From Candidatus Opimibacter skivensis (lineage in GTDB: Bacteria > Bacteroidota > Bacteroidia > Chitinophagales > Saprospiraceae): a stretch of DNA of 64,000 bases. The stretch lies in NCBI GenBank assembly GCA_016722045.1, contig JADKGY010000033.1, positions 130,859 through 194,858 of the forward strand. Direction: 5' to 3'. The notes beneath the pieces are model-generated. The model made no database searches, was not told the DNA's origin, and saw only the letters and a program-made list of their open reading frames with translations. A program made the translations under genes and the position numbers. The stretch's first letter is position 1, and each line of letters begins with the position of its first letter. This document shows, piece by piece, positions 17,841-25,990 of the stretch.

Positions 17841-19157
17841 TCATTTCACTTCAAAGTGTGCCATCATCCCAGCAGCATGATGCTCGATGATATGGCAATG
17901 ATACATCCACATTCCTTTTCGGTCATCAGGCATCCAGGCTATTTTCATTTTGCTGCGCGGCGTTAAATTGACAGTGTCTTTCCATGCCATGTAAGCAGGC
18001 GCTTTACCGTCCTCTTCAATCACCTGGAAGAATTGTCCATGCAGGTGAAACGGATGATCCATCAGGCTGGTGTTAGCAAGTTCCCAAACCTGCAGTTCAC
18101 CGGTCAAAACTGGTTTGTCGTGAACATGTACATCATTGTTGACAAGAAAACTCATTCCGTCTTTCAAACTCGGTCCTACCGACAATTTCACTTTTCGTGT
18201 GATAGCCGCGTCTTGCTTCGCTAATGGTTCAATCTGTCGCAATGTCTCAGGAATGAACACCACAGAATGCTTTTGTTCTCCGACTTTTACAGTTGCGAAT
18301 GTCTCACGTTTTGCCTTGAGAAATGTACTCCTGTTATACGCCAATGATTCCAGCGGGAAAGTTTCGCCTTCATTAAAAGGACCCACGGCTATATCTACTC
18401 TTTCTCCGGGCGTAATTAATACCTCAGTCACTAGCTGCGGATGTTCAATCAGTCCACCATCTGTTCCGATGATCTTAAATTCCCTGCCGTCAAGGTGCAA
18501 CACAAAATATCTTGCGCTTGAGGCATTGATCACACGCCATCTTTCCGTCTGTCCGGCATGGATATCAAGTATTGAATTTTCCTGGCCATTGATCAGCAAT
18601 GTATCTCCCTGACGGCCGTCATGTCTTTCTATGATACGGGGAGCAAACCATCCGGGTTTTGTAAATTCATTTTCTGCGGATAGCTTCATGTCATCGATCA
18701 CTATTATTTTTTCGCCATCCATCACAGGATCCGTTTGATCTTCAACGATCAATGCTCCGTACATTCCTTTTTCCATTTGCTCCGTTTCATTGACATGGGA
18801 GTGATACCAAAATGTCCCTGCATCAGGTACTACAAAACGATATTCAAATACTTCACCCGGTTCAATTGGTTTCTGCACGACCTCAGTACCATCCATAACC
18901 GCCGGAATACGCAATCCATGCCAGTGAACCATGGTGGGCTCTTTAAGATGGTTGGTCACTCTGATGACCATCGTATCCCCTACGTTTGCTTTTAGTGTCG
19001 GGCCGGGAAGCTGTCCATTGAAACCCCATGCCTGGATGATTTTACCGGGAGCTATTTCCCAACCGAATTCACTTGCTTCGAGATTATACTCTACTATTGC
19101 CTTGGTTGGAGTTTTCTCCATCCAAATAGGTACGTTTACTTTAGTTTGCTCTTTCAT
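17841..19157 (-). CDS. Multicopper oxidase (CueO/laccase-like)
   Basis: The 438-residue protein carries all four copper-ligand blocks of multicopper oxidases: HWHG (H78, H80), WYHSHV near 118-123, HPFHLHGQFF, and the C-terminal HCHIIEHHAAGMM. These bind one type 1 copper and the trinuclear cluster and couple oxidation of Cu(I), phenols or metals to reduction of oxygen to water. I place the start at the ATG at 19157 (MKEQTKVNVPIW). The longer open frame upstream runs through palindromic repeats and looks non-coding. No signal peptide follows that start, odd for a copper oxidase, so either it is cytosolic or the leader is lost in the disturbed upstream region. It heads a group with a metallothionein-like gene and a metal-sensing-type regulator. 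Confidence 0.88.
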   Translation of the reverse strand: MKEQTKVNVPIWMEKTPTKAIVEYNLEASEFGWEIAPGKIIQAWGFNGQLPGPTLKANVGDTMVIRVTNHLKEPTMVHWHGLRIPAVMDGTEVVQKPIEPGEVFEYRFVVPDAGTFWYHSHVNETEQMEKGMYGALIVEDQTDPVMDGEKIIVIDDMKLSAENEFTKPGWFAPRIIERHDGRQGDTLLINGQENSILDIHAGQTERWRVINASSARYFVLHLDGREFKIIGTDGGLIEHPQLVTEVLITPGERVDIAVGPFNEGETFPLESLAYNRSTFLKAKRETFATVKVGEQKHSVVFIPETLRQIEPLAKQDAAITRKVKLSVGPSLKDGMSFLVNNDVHVHDKPVLTGELQVWELANTSLMDHPFHLHGQFFQVIEEDGKAPAYMAWKDTVNLTPRSKMKIAWMPDDRKGMWMYHCHIIEHHAAGMMAHFEVK

Positions 19158-19189
19158 TTTCGTTTTCGTTTTCGTTTTCGTTGAAGATA

Positions 19190-19275
19190 GATTGATTTTG
19201 CCATGGTTGAAGTTTGCTCCAACCATACTCGCGGACTTCCGTGGCGGCAGGAGCAAACTCCAGCCGCGGCAGTTT
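19190..19275. repeat. Short palindromes of the TTGGAG/CAGGAG family
   Basis: GGTTGAAGTTTGCTCCAACC at about 19205-19224 and GGCGGCAGGAGCAAACTCCAGCCGC at about 19243-19267 are stem-loops with TTTG or CAAA loops. They lie immediately upstream of the oxidase start and at the 3' end of the barrel gene. Confidence 0.6.
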
Positions 19276-19278
19276 GTT

Positions 19279-19890
19279 TTATAAACGAACACCCACACCA
19301 AATTCCATCGCGATATTCGCCAGGTTTCCGTCGACGGAAGTTATGTCAAAACTTTTAAAAGGGTATGGATAAAGTGGAATGACCATCCGATAGGTGAAAA
19401 AATATTTTCCTATGCCTTTCTTCAAATTATACATCAATCCAAAGTCAGGGCTGACAGAATGTACAGAAGCTGTTACTTGCTCAAATTCAGGATTGACTAA
19501 GGTCTCTTTGATGGCATCATATTTTATGCCCGCTAACAATGAAAATGTGTGTGATGAATGTCTCCCATACAGAGAAGTCCCTACTCCAAATTTCTGATTG
19601 AGTGTATAATCATAATCAGTCCTGATGTAATTAAAATTCCTGCTCATCGAATTATTATAGACATACGCACTATAGGAAATAAGACTCAGACGCTTTTTGA
19701 TATTCCATTGCACTACATTGCTGACGCGCAGATCACCCATAGTCCAGATGTTCAGACCGATGGCAGGTTCGAGGGTCAATGTTCGCACAGGATAGGTTCC
19801 ATGTATTTTAAAGGAAGATGCATTTTGTGCATTGACTGCTGATAAGTTTAAAAGCAGGAAGAAGATGGAGATATAGTTGATGATTTTCAT
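19279..19890 (-). CDS. Predicted outer-membrane beta-barrel protein, unknown family
   Basis: The 203-residue protein has a clear signal peptide (MKIINYISIFFLLLNLSAVN then AQ). The mature part has alternating aromatic and polar strands such as KRLSLISYSAYVYNNSMS and a C-terminal stretch MEFGVGVRL, as in small eight-strand-type barrels. I recognise no named family. It lies between the esterase and the multicopper oxidase on the same strand. An outer-membrane role in the same metal response is possible but only suggested by position. Confidence 0.65.
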   Translation of the reverse strand: MKIINYISIFFLLLNLSAVNAQNASSFKIHGTYPVRTLTLEPAIGLNIWTMGDLRVSNVVQWNIKKRLSLISYSAYVYNNSMSRNFNYIRTDYDYTLNQKFGVGTSLYGRHSSHTFSLLAGIKYDAIKETLVNPEFEQVTASVHSVSPDFGLMYNLKKGIGKYFFTYRMVIPLYPYPFKSFDITSVDGNLANIAMEFGVGVRL

Positions 19891-19939
19891 TTTGTTTTTA
19901 TTTAGTTGGTTTGGAAATAAGGTTGTTAATTGATTTTCT

Positions 19940-19996
19940 GATTGCCTTGGTTGGAGTTCGATTTGCCATGGTTGGAGTTTTCTCCAACCATATTCG
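19940..19996. repeat. Short palindromes of the TTGGAG family
   Basis: GGTTGGAGTTTTCTCCAACC at 19970-19989 is a perfect dyad with a TTTT loop, preceded by a half copy TTGGTTGGAGTTCGATTTGCCA. It sits just upstream of the barrel gene. Confidence 0.65.
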
Positions 19997-20020
19997 AGGA
20001 TCTTCGTGGCCTGGTTTTAT

Positions 20021-20812
20021 TTATCTGTTTTCAAAATAGAAGTGTAACCCTTCGAGAATGTTCGGATTTTTCGAACCCACGTGATCAAGATGAGGCTCAA
20101 GATGTCTCCCCAGTTTTATCCCGGGATAGTTGAAAGCGAGACGATGATAAAAGGCTTCAAAAGGCGCAAGCATCCTTCCACCTTTTTCAAGTTCACCGAG
20201 GCCCAGATACACCAGCTGATGATGGTTATTATTGATATCGCGGTTTTCCTGTTCATACCTGAGAAGGATTTCATTGTCGTACCATAATGATGGACTCAGC
20301 ATAAGATAGCCACCGAATACAGTATTGAAATTAGTGAAGGCATAAGCTGCCAGTAATCCGCCAAATGAATGGCCCAATATAATTCTGCTTTCTCTTGCAG
20401 TATCGACGCCATAATCGGTTTCCATCTTCGGGATTAATTCATCTTGTATAAACTGCATAAATTTTTCAGCTTGTCCCTTCCCTTCAGTTGCAGAGGTAGG
20501 CGTGTAATCTACAGTTCTGTCGTTACCATACCCGATGCTGACGACCAGGACATTTGTAGTGGAGTATTCCGTGCTGATTTTTTCAGAATTTTCTGCGACA
20601 AAGTTGAAATTCTCATCACCGTCAAGGACATAGATTGTGGCATACTGATTTGTTTCAGGATCATAATGCTGAGGCAAAGCAACTTTTATAGTATAGTCGG
20701 CTCCATTTGCAGATGAGTGAATTGAAAACTCAGATGTCTGCTGTGGGTTGAATACTTCCTTCTGGCAGGAAACGAAGGCAAGGACTAGAAGGATTGGCAT
20801 TAAATTTTTCAT
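20021..20812 (-). CDS. Alpha/beta-hydrolase lipoprotein, esterase D/IroE-like
   Basis: About 263 residues. I chose the ATG at 20812 (MKNLMPILLVLAFVSCQKE) because it gives a textbook lipoprotein signal with the acylated cysteine at residue 16. The longer open frame runs into the neighbouring gene's terminator. The nucleophile elbow is GHSFGG, preceded by the conserved ATIYVLDGDENF and VVSIGYGNDR. The C-terminal histidine is probably in EPHLDHVGS. Relatives include the periplasmic enterochelin-ester hydrolase IroE and other esterases of the DUF4784/esterase group. Substrate is unknown. It is probably cell-envelope anchored. A rho-independent terminator lies upstream, so it likely has its own promoter. 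Confidence 0.85.
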   Translation of the reverse strand: MKNLMPILLVLAFVSCQKEVFNPQQTSEFSIHSSANGADYTIKVALPQHYDPETNQYATIYVLDGDENFNFVAENSEKISTEYSTTNVLVVSIGYGNDRTVDYTPTSATEGKGQAEKFMQFIQDELIPKMETDYGVDTARESRIILGHSFGGLLAAYAFTNFNTVFGGYLMLSPSLWYDNEILLRYEQENRDINNNHHQLVYLGLGELEKGGRMLAPFEAFYHRLAFNYPGIKLGRHLEPHLDHVGSKNPNILEGLHFYFENR

Positions 20813-20858
20813 TGTGTTTTTGTTTTGTGTTTTGTGAGAATTGTTTTTTGATTTAATG

Positions 20859-20886
20859 AAAAAGCCGCTCCCGCAAGAGCGGCTTT
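20859..20886 (-). terminator. Rho-independent terminator of the metallothionein-like gene
   Basis: On the minus strand the stem GCCGCTC/GAGCGGC closes a short loop and is followed by five T. It begins eight bases after the TAA at 20895. Confidence 0.85.
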
Positions 20887-20894
20887 TATCATTT

Positions 20895-21068
20895 TTAGCC
20901 TTTATGGCCGTTTGTATTGCACGAAGATCCGCAAGCGCAATGACCGGATTGAATGGTATCACAGGTACACACTACACAGGTACAATTTGCGCAGGTACAG
21001 TTTCCATTTCCACGGACTACCGTGATTTTGTTTTGAGCGATTTGGCCCATTTTGAATGCTTTTGTCAT
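20895..21068 (-). CDS. Small cysteine-rich metallothionein-like protein (57 residues)
   Basis: A 57-codon frame from the ATG at 21068 to TAA at 20895 encodes nine cysteines in 27 residues: CTCANCTCVVCTC, then HCACGSSC, with histidines near the end (NGHKG). The first 20 residues are not cysteine-rich (MTKAFKMGQIAQNKITVVRG). The Cys-x-Cys and Cys-x-x-Cys spacing is that of bacterial metallothioneins or other soft-metal buffers that chelate copper, zinc or cadmium in the cytoplasm. It has its own TAnnTTTG promoter and a strong terminator, as a highly expressed single gene would. It lies directly downstream of the CHRC-AraC regulator and in the same group as the multicopper oxidase. Exact family membership cannot be fixed without a search. 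Confidence 0.75.
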   Translation of the reverse strand: MTKAFKMGQIAQNKITVVRGNGNCTCANCTCVVCTCDTIQSGHCACGSSCNTNGHKG

Positions 21069-21096
21069 TTTTTTAGAATTTGATGATTTGATAGGA

Positions 21097-21104
21097 CAAA
21101 AGTA
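21097..21104 (-). promoter_or_regulatory. Promoter element of the metallothionein-like gene
   Basis: TACTTTTG on the minus strand fits TAnnTTTG and lies 28 bases before the ATG. Just upstream, at 21113-21127, is the imperfect dyad CACCCGGGGTGGGTG, a candidate binding site for the adjacent AraC regulator. Confidence 0.5.
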
Positions 21105-21163
21105 TTTCCGGCACCCGGGGTGGGTGTTATAGGACTTTGGGTATGGCTTATATAATTTTGGGT

Positions 21164-21739
21164 TTACACTTTATCGAGCGCTTTGCGCTTAGCCAGGCCG
21201 ACTTCTTTGAAGTGTGAAGGGGTAAGCCCCGTGATCTTCTTGAACTGAGCAGAAAGATGTGCTGTGCTGCTATAATCCAGCTCAAAGGCGATCTCACTCA
21301 GGGTCATTTGATTGTAGATAAGCAGCTCCTTTGCCTTTTCTATTCGCTGTTCGATGAAGAAATTTTCTATTGTTCTCCCTTCTACATCTGAGAATATACT
21401 GCTGAGGTGAGTGTATTCATAGTGAAGCTTTTCAGAGAGATAGGAGGAAAGGTTGACCCTGGCATCTGTTTTATCAACTTCGTTCCTTGCTTTCTGAAGG
21501 ACGAGCACTTTAATCTTTTCGATAATCCCACTCATATGATTGTCGATCAGTTCAAATCCTATCTCCTTAAGTTTTGTGGAAAGCAGCGCAATCTGCTCAG
21601 GAGAGATTTCGTCCAATAAATGAATCTCCCCAAAGGTTACATTGTGAAAAGGGATGGCGGCTTTATCCAATATAGCTTCGACGGAAAGGACGCAGCGATG
21701 ACAGACCATGTTTTTGATGAGGAGTGTGGGAGAGGTCAT
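21164..21739 (-). CDS. AraC-family regulator with N-terminal metal-binding-like Cys-x-x-Cys module
   Basis: The 191-residue protein starts at the ATG at 21739 (MTSPTLLIKNMVCHRC). The first 70 residues resemble a heavy-metal-associated ferredoxin-like domain, with C13 and C16 in MVCHRC and a KLKEIGFELID segment typical of that fold. Residues 100-185 are an AraC DNA-binding domain, with RIEKAKELLIYNQMTLSEIA and the second helix-turn-helix SSTAHLSAQFKKITGLTPSHF. This architecture is common in Bacteroidota, usually near copper or mercury genes. The metallothionein-like gene lies 95 bases downstream, so regulation of it is the simplest model. Metal sensing is inference. Confidence 0.8.
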   Translation of the reverse strand: MTSPTLLIKNMVCHRCVLSVEAILDKAAIPFHNVTFGEIHLLDEISPEQIALLSTKLKEIGFELIDNHMSGIIEKIKVLVLQKARNEVDKTDARVNLSSYLSEKLHYEYTHLSSIFSDVEGRTIENFFIEQRIEKAKELLIYNQMTLSEIAFELDYSSTAHLSAQFKKITGLTPSHFKEVGLAKRKALDKV

Positions 21740-21974
21740 AAGGTATAGGGTTGTCAGGAATGCAAAAATGCAAATAATTATTCCTTTCGATTCCAATATA
21801 GCGATCCCCGGATAATATTGAATAAAATTCGGTTTTGCGAACCGTATAGAAACGATTGTAAACGATTACATATTTGGTTTCAAGATAATATAATTGAAAA
21901 TTTGGGATACGTGAGATAACCTAAACATATAAAAATATAAACCCATAATCTTATAATTTTATAAACGTACAAGG

Positions 21975-22409
21975 CTACTTTGGCAAATGTGCTATTAACT
22001 CAATTTCCAATTTTGCATCTGCCGTGAAGAGTCTTGATATCTGCACCCAGGTAGCTGCCGGAAAGTCATTATTGTAAAATGTTTTTCTTGCATAGTTATA
22101 TTTCTTCATGGCTTCAATGTCCGTGGTATATAAATTTTCCTTTACTACATTCTGAAAGGTAGCACCAAAACTCTTTAACGATTTTTCCAGAACCTTATAA
22201 ACTCTTATAATTTCTTCCGGTGTCACTTCTTTCGCTGTAACTCCCGAGATGTAAAGGACATTGTCCACTTTGACCACTTGTGCGTAACCTGAAGAGGTAT
22301 CTTGTTTTAACGGACGGTCCCCATGCCATTTTTCTTTTTCAATGGCATTGTTTTGTGCAAATGTGATGAATGTCATGGCGATGAATAAAAGGACCAGGAA
22401 GAGCTTCAT
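21975..22409 (-). CDS. Exported RidA-family protein
   Basis: About 144 residues from the ATG at 22409. It begins with a signal peptide (MKLFLVLLFIAMTFITFAQ), followed by a complete RidA/YjgF fold: VVKVDNVLYISGVTAKE, EEIIRVYKVLEKSLKSFGAT, VVKENLYTTDIE, and the C-terminal AKLEIELIAHLP. RidA proteins deaminate reactive enamines and imines from PLP enzymes. The arginine that binds the substrate carboxylate in canonical RidA appears to be absent from the usual C-terminal position, and the protein is exported. A different job from cytosolic RidA is therefore likely. Confidence 0.8.
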   Translation of the reverse strand: MKLFLVLLFIAMTFITFAQNNAIEKEKWHGDRPLKQDTSSGYAQVVKVDNVLYISGVTAKEVTPEEIIRVYKVLEKSLKSFGATFQNVVKENLYTTDIEAMKKYNYARKTFYNNDFPAATWVQISRLFTADAKLEIELIAHLPK

Positions 22410-22506
22410 GTTTATCATATTGATATCGTTGCGCAATGGGGTCTACTATTTTTGTTTCTTCAATGCCCGGGTTATACAGAAACCAAGATAACATGGTCAT
22501 GCAACC

Positions 22507-23955
22507 TTAATCTTTCCGGCTTTCCAGATTTTTAAGTCGGTTCTTTGCTTCTTCATATCCGGGATTGAGCAGGAGCACTTTGTCATAATATACTATAGCC
22601 TCTGCTTTTCGTCCCAGTTTTTCATATGTTTTCGCAAGATCGAAAAGCGCAAGATCCCGCTGCGGAAATTCACCGGCATTGTTTTCAAAAATAATCCTGG
22701 CGTCCTCATATCTTTTCAAATTATACAATTCATTACCCAGTTGATCCATAGCCAGCCAGTCAATATAATAATGCGCGGTGTCCATTTTCATTTTATTGTA
22801 TTGTTCTACCGCGGCCGATCCTTCTGATGTGGCCAGCAGGGTCTCCAATATTTTATGAACAGGCTGTTTTAAAGTAACGGGCTTGTCGTACAAAACTTTC
22901 ATAAGATTTGTAGCTATTCCAAAAAAATGTGTTGGTGCACTATTGCACAAAAAAACGATTAAGCTGTTTGTCGAAGGGATACGAATCAAAAAGGATAGGA
23001 AGCCTTCTGTGGTACCCAAATGATAATTCGAAAAAACACTATCTGTAGGCGTATACCGGAAATTCTGATTGAACCACCCCAATCCGTATCGCCAGGGTCT
23101 GATGCCCGGAGTAAACATTCCATCTGTCAGTTCTTTGTTGATCAACGTATAGTTGGTTATCGCCAAATGCAATTTAAAAAGGTCTTCAACCGTAGAGTAC
23201 AGATCACCCGTCCCCATCGTATTAGACTGATCGCGAAAATCAGCGCTGGTATAGCCACCTAGACTGTAGTCATATCCTGAAGCTCTGTGTTCAACAACCT
23301 GTGTATGCGCATATGAACCCGAATCGTTCATACCCAGCTTATCAAAAATATCTTCCTTCATCAGTTGTGCATATGATTTACCTGTCACTCTCTCCATAAT
23401 ATAGCCCAGCGTAAAATAACCCCAACTGCTATAGTAATAGTTTGTACCCGGTTCAAATACCAATGAAGAATCCATGTACAGTTTCACATATTCCTCTCTT
23501 GAAAAATACTGCCTGCTGATATTTGGGAAAAAGTCCTTTATGATATCATAGTTAGGCATACCTGAAGTATGACTCAGCAACTGGCGTATGGTGATCCGGC
23601 TTCCGTTTTTATATGAATATTCAGGGATATAGTCAATAATATGTTTGTCAAGATCTACTAAACCCTTCTGGACTTGTATCAACATCAGGATAGCTGTAAT
23701 GGGTTTTGAAACTGAACCCAACATAAATTTTGTATCGGTCGTATTTGGAATATTCCATTCATGATTAGCCATTCCAAAAGCTGCTTTATAAATTATCTTC
23801 CCATTCTCTGCTACTAATACACTACCATCAAACATATTGAAATCGTAGTAAGATTGCATGATCTCTTCCAACTTGGCTCTTTTGTCCTGCGCCTCGCTTT
23901 TCTGAGCAAACATGAAAAACAAGAAAATAAATAGGGTATGCTTTTTCAAAATCAT
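22507..23955 (-). CDS. Serine hydrolase (class C beta-lactamase family) with C-terminal TPR-like region
   Basis: The 482-residue protein has a signal peptide (MILKKHTLFIFLFFMFAQ). Its beta-lactamase/penicillin-binding-like domain carries the SxxK motif S81-V-S-K84 and the tyrosine motif YYSSW near 176. The conserved neighbourhood QLLSHTSGMPNYD is clear. Residues 390-480 form a tetratricopeptide-like tail (ALFDLAKTYEKLGRKAEAIV). Such proteins are mostly periplasmic esterases or D-amino peptidases rather than resistance enzymes. The TPR tail suggests a protein partner. No frame defect is seen. The first ATG is used. Confidence 0.88.
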   Translation of the reverse strand: MILKKHTLFIFLFFMFAQKSEAQDKRAKLEEIMQSYYDFNMFDGSVLVAENGKIIYKAAFGMANHEWNIPNTTDTKFMLGSVSKPITAILMLIQVQKGLVDLDKHIIDYIPEYSYKNGSRITIRQLLSHTSGMPNYDIIKDFFPNISRQYFSREEYVKLYMDSSLVFEPGTNYYYSSWGYFTLGYIMERVTGKSYAQLMKEDIFDKLGMNDSGSYAHTQVVEHRASGYDYSLGGYTSADFRDQSNTMGTGDLYSTVEDLFKLHLAITNYTLINKELTDGMFTPGIRPWRYGLGWFNQNFRYTPTDSVFSNYHLGTTEGFLSFLIRIPSTNSLIVFLCNSAPTHFFGIATNLMKVLYDKPVTLKQPVHKILETLLATSEGSAAVEQYNKMKMDTAHYYIDWLAMDQLGNELYNLKRYEDARIIFENNAGEFPQRDLALFDLAKTYEKLGRKAEAIVYYDKVLLLNPGYEEAKNRLKNLESRKD

Positions 23956-24087
23956 ATTTTAATCAAAATTATAGCAGAAAGATAAAGGAAAAACGCACCC
24001 TCTTCCCCTGCAAAAATAGTGGACTAAATATTTCTTGCTCCTGTTATTTCTTATATAGGTTTATGCGTCAAGGATGATTTTGTAGAG

Positions 24088-24160
24088 GCAAATTTACAAT
24101 TTGCAAACACCCCGACATGGACTGAGCCTATGTCGGGGTGTTTGCAAAACCCGGTTTTGA
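24088..24160. repeat. Palindromic element related to copies A and B
   Basis: GCAAATTTACAATTTGC and GCAAAACCCGGTTTTG flank a near-perfect dyad AACACCCCGACATGG...CCTATGTCGGGGTGTT. It is shorter than the elements at 17407 and 25797 but has the same outer arms. Confidence 0.7.
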
Positions 24161-24195
24161 GAACCGTACTCAAACGTTTATTTGTTGGTTGAAAT

Positions 24196-24897
24196 TTATC
24201 TCATCACAGTTACCATCTCAACTTCATTCGTTTTAAATCCCTTCGCCAACAACCTGATTGCCAAACTCATCTCATAAAGAAATACCGGTATCGCAAGCAG
24301 AATTCCCCACAATGAAACCTGAAGAAATACACCGAACATCACCAGAACACCACATATAAAAATGAAAGGGCCTCCAATAAGTCCGAGGATGGATATGAAG
24401 CGTGGGACTAGTTTTGACTTGTATAATAAATAACTTGTCAAAAATGTGCTTGGGCCCAGAGCAATATTTGGACCAAACGCAAATGTCCAGTCATGTAAAG
24501 CGATTAAAGATTTGCCGATGATAAGATAAGAGGCAGCATCCGGATTTACTCCTTTTGAAAATTCGTGGCTTAACGTCACGATCGTCAACAGGCTCAGAAT
24601 TCCAACTATTATCATCGTGGCTTCAAGGAGCCTAAAACTAACTGTGGCAATGGCCATACTTTGATTGTACTTTTTCAGGATCGGATAAAGTGCTATCGGA
24701 GTACCAATGACTGCAAAAGCAGTGATGATTTCAAAAAAGGCTCCCCACAGAACTTGTGTTTCGTGGGAAGTGCCTTTGATAATATAATCGGGATCAAGCA
24801 GAATAGGATTGTATAAAAGTTTACCTATGATGGCCGCAACCGCCGCGATGATAAATAGGATCCCTGCACCGGTTGCATTATTTCTGTTCGTTTTCAT
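24196..24897 (-). CDS. DUF4386-family membrane protein
   Basis: The 233-residue protein has six hydrophobic segments and the sequence style of the DUF4386 family, common in Bacteroidota and Actinobacteria: GAGILFIIAAVAAIIGKLLY at the N-terminus, FFEIITAFAVIGTPIALYPI, RLLEATMIIVGILSLL and LIALHDWTFAFGPNIALGPS. The biochemical function of the family is not known. The ATG at 24897 opens into a short basic segment before the first helix. It lies downstream of the PorT-like barrel gene on the same strand, 55 bases away, and may be cotranscribed. Confidence 0.85.
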   Translation of the reverse strand: MKTNRNNATGAGILFIIAAVAAIIGKLLYNPILLDPDYIIKGTSHETQVLWGAFFEIITAFAVIGTPIALYPILKKYNQSMAIATVSFRLLEATMIIVGILSLLTIVTLSHEFSKGVNPDAASYLIIGKSLIALHDWTFAFGPNIALGPSTFLTSYLLYKSKLVPRFISILGLIGGPFIFICGVLVMFGVFLQVSLWGILLAIPVFLYEMSLAIRLLAKGFKTNEVEMVTVMR

Positions 24898-24952
24898 TAT
24901 TGATTAATTAGATAGTATTGAATAGATAGAGATGGATCGTCCGGAATGGACA

Positions 24953-25624
24953 TTATGCTTTTTTAGAAATATGCAGTCTGATCACCAGGCTTCGGTTATA
25001 TACTTCTTTGTCGTAAGAGATATTGGTCAGCCCATAACAGTATCTTACATCAAGACTCACTCTTTTTTGTTTCACCAGAAATGTATACCCTCCGCCGAAC
25101 TGAACACCAGCCTCAAATCGCTTGTAGTCACCAATTGAATTCTTAAAAGAGAGATCAGTAGTCGTTCCGTCCAATTTCTGAGTTCCATAAAAAGTATACG
25201 CAACAGACGGACCCGCATTGAGATGAAATTTACCTATATGCACACGAGCCAGAACAGGTACTTCTACCCCATAGAAACGAAGGATAGATTCTTTATCCGT
25301 CAATGGATTGTTCTCTTTTAATTTACCGCCCTTCATGACGAGAGCTAACTCCGTAACCAAAGAAAATGAATGTGAAATACCTGCCTGGAGTGACACTCCG
25401 ATTTGCACGCCCCGGGCATCTTTCTTAAAATCTGTAAGGGATTTGTTTAAATTTCCATAGTTGAGGGTTGTACTTACTCCACTAAAGAAAAAGTCCAAAT
25501 AGGTAGGCTGTACTGATTTGACATCATTGTTGATTTGTGTAGCTGATCCCTGGGATTGACCGAAGGAAAAGGTGCTTAGGAAAATCATACCTGCTGCGAA
25601 TACTGTTTTCATTAAATTTTTCAT
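24953..25624 (-). CDS. PorT-like outer-membrane beta-barrel protein
   Basis: The 223-residue protein has a signal peptide (MKNLMKTVFAAGMIFLSTFS then FGQ) and the strand pattern of the PorT/outer-membrane-protein beta-barrel family: GVQIGVSLQAGISHSFSLVT, RFYGVEVPVLARVHIGKFHL, LNAGPSVAYTF, and a C-terminal strand RSLVIRLHISKKA. In Bacteroidota these small barrels have mostly unknown roles, and one member (PorT) helps type IX secretion. I do not claim that role here. Confidence 0.8.
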   Translation of the reverse strand: MKNLMKTVFAAGMIFLSTFSFGQSQGSATQINNDVKSVQPTYLDFFFSGVSTTLNYGNLNKSLTDFKKDARGVQIGVSLQAGISHSFSLVTELALVMKGGKLKENNPLTDKESILRFYGVEVPVLARVHIGKFHLNAGPSVAYTFYGTQKLDGTTTDLSFKNSIGDYKRFEAGVQFGGGYTFLVKQKRVSLDVRYCYGLTNISYDKEVYNRSLVIRLHISKKA

Positions 25625-25796
25625 AATTAAGTTGTTTTAATTGTTTAGTTAGATTAACAGCAGCAAAAGTATGTGCAGGCGGTGGGGGTCTAAATTCTAC
25701 TATGCAAAGGAGGGGAAGTTGTCTGCAAAGAGTCGTTTTGGGGCTTCAAAATGGAACATTAAAGGTGCTTTTAGAAAAAGCCTTGATTTCGCAAAC

Positions 25797-25984
25797 GCAA
25801 ATCTGAAATTTGCAAACGCCACGACGTAGGCGCAGCCTACGCCGAACAATATCTAATTTTAATAGAAATTAAATTGTTTAGAAAATAAGATTATAATATG
25901 CAGGCTTTGCCTGCATATTATAAAACATAGTTGTTCGGCGTAGGCTGTGCCTACGTCGTGGCGTTTGCAAAACTCGGTTTTGCG
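25797..25984. repeat. Long palindromic element, copy B
   Basis: Outer arms GCAAATCTGAAATTTGC and GCAAAACTCGGTTTTGC and inner arms ACGTAGGCGCAGCCTACG / CGTAGGCTGTGCCTACG match copy A at 17407-17556. The centre is longer and contains its own hairpin, AATATGCAGGC/GCCTGCATATT at about 25896-25921. It ends six bases from the stop of the LytTR gene, so it could also terminate that transcript. Confidence 0.8.
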
Positions 25985-25990
25985 ATTTTT

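Noticed and set aside
17535..17966. 143-codon plus-strand frame
   Set aside because: It runs through the long palindrome and the 3' end of the multicopper oxidase gene; composition is that of repeat DNA.
19158..19301. N-terminal extension of the multicopper oxidase
   Set aside because: The extra codons translate palindromic repeats and a TTTTCG tandem, not a leader peptide.
17407..25984. Palindromes A and B as ends of an 8.4 kb transposon
   Set aside because: Each copy is itself a complete palindrome, no transposase lies between them, and the genes between are ordinary chromosomal genes.
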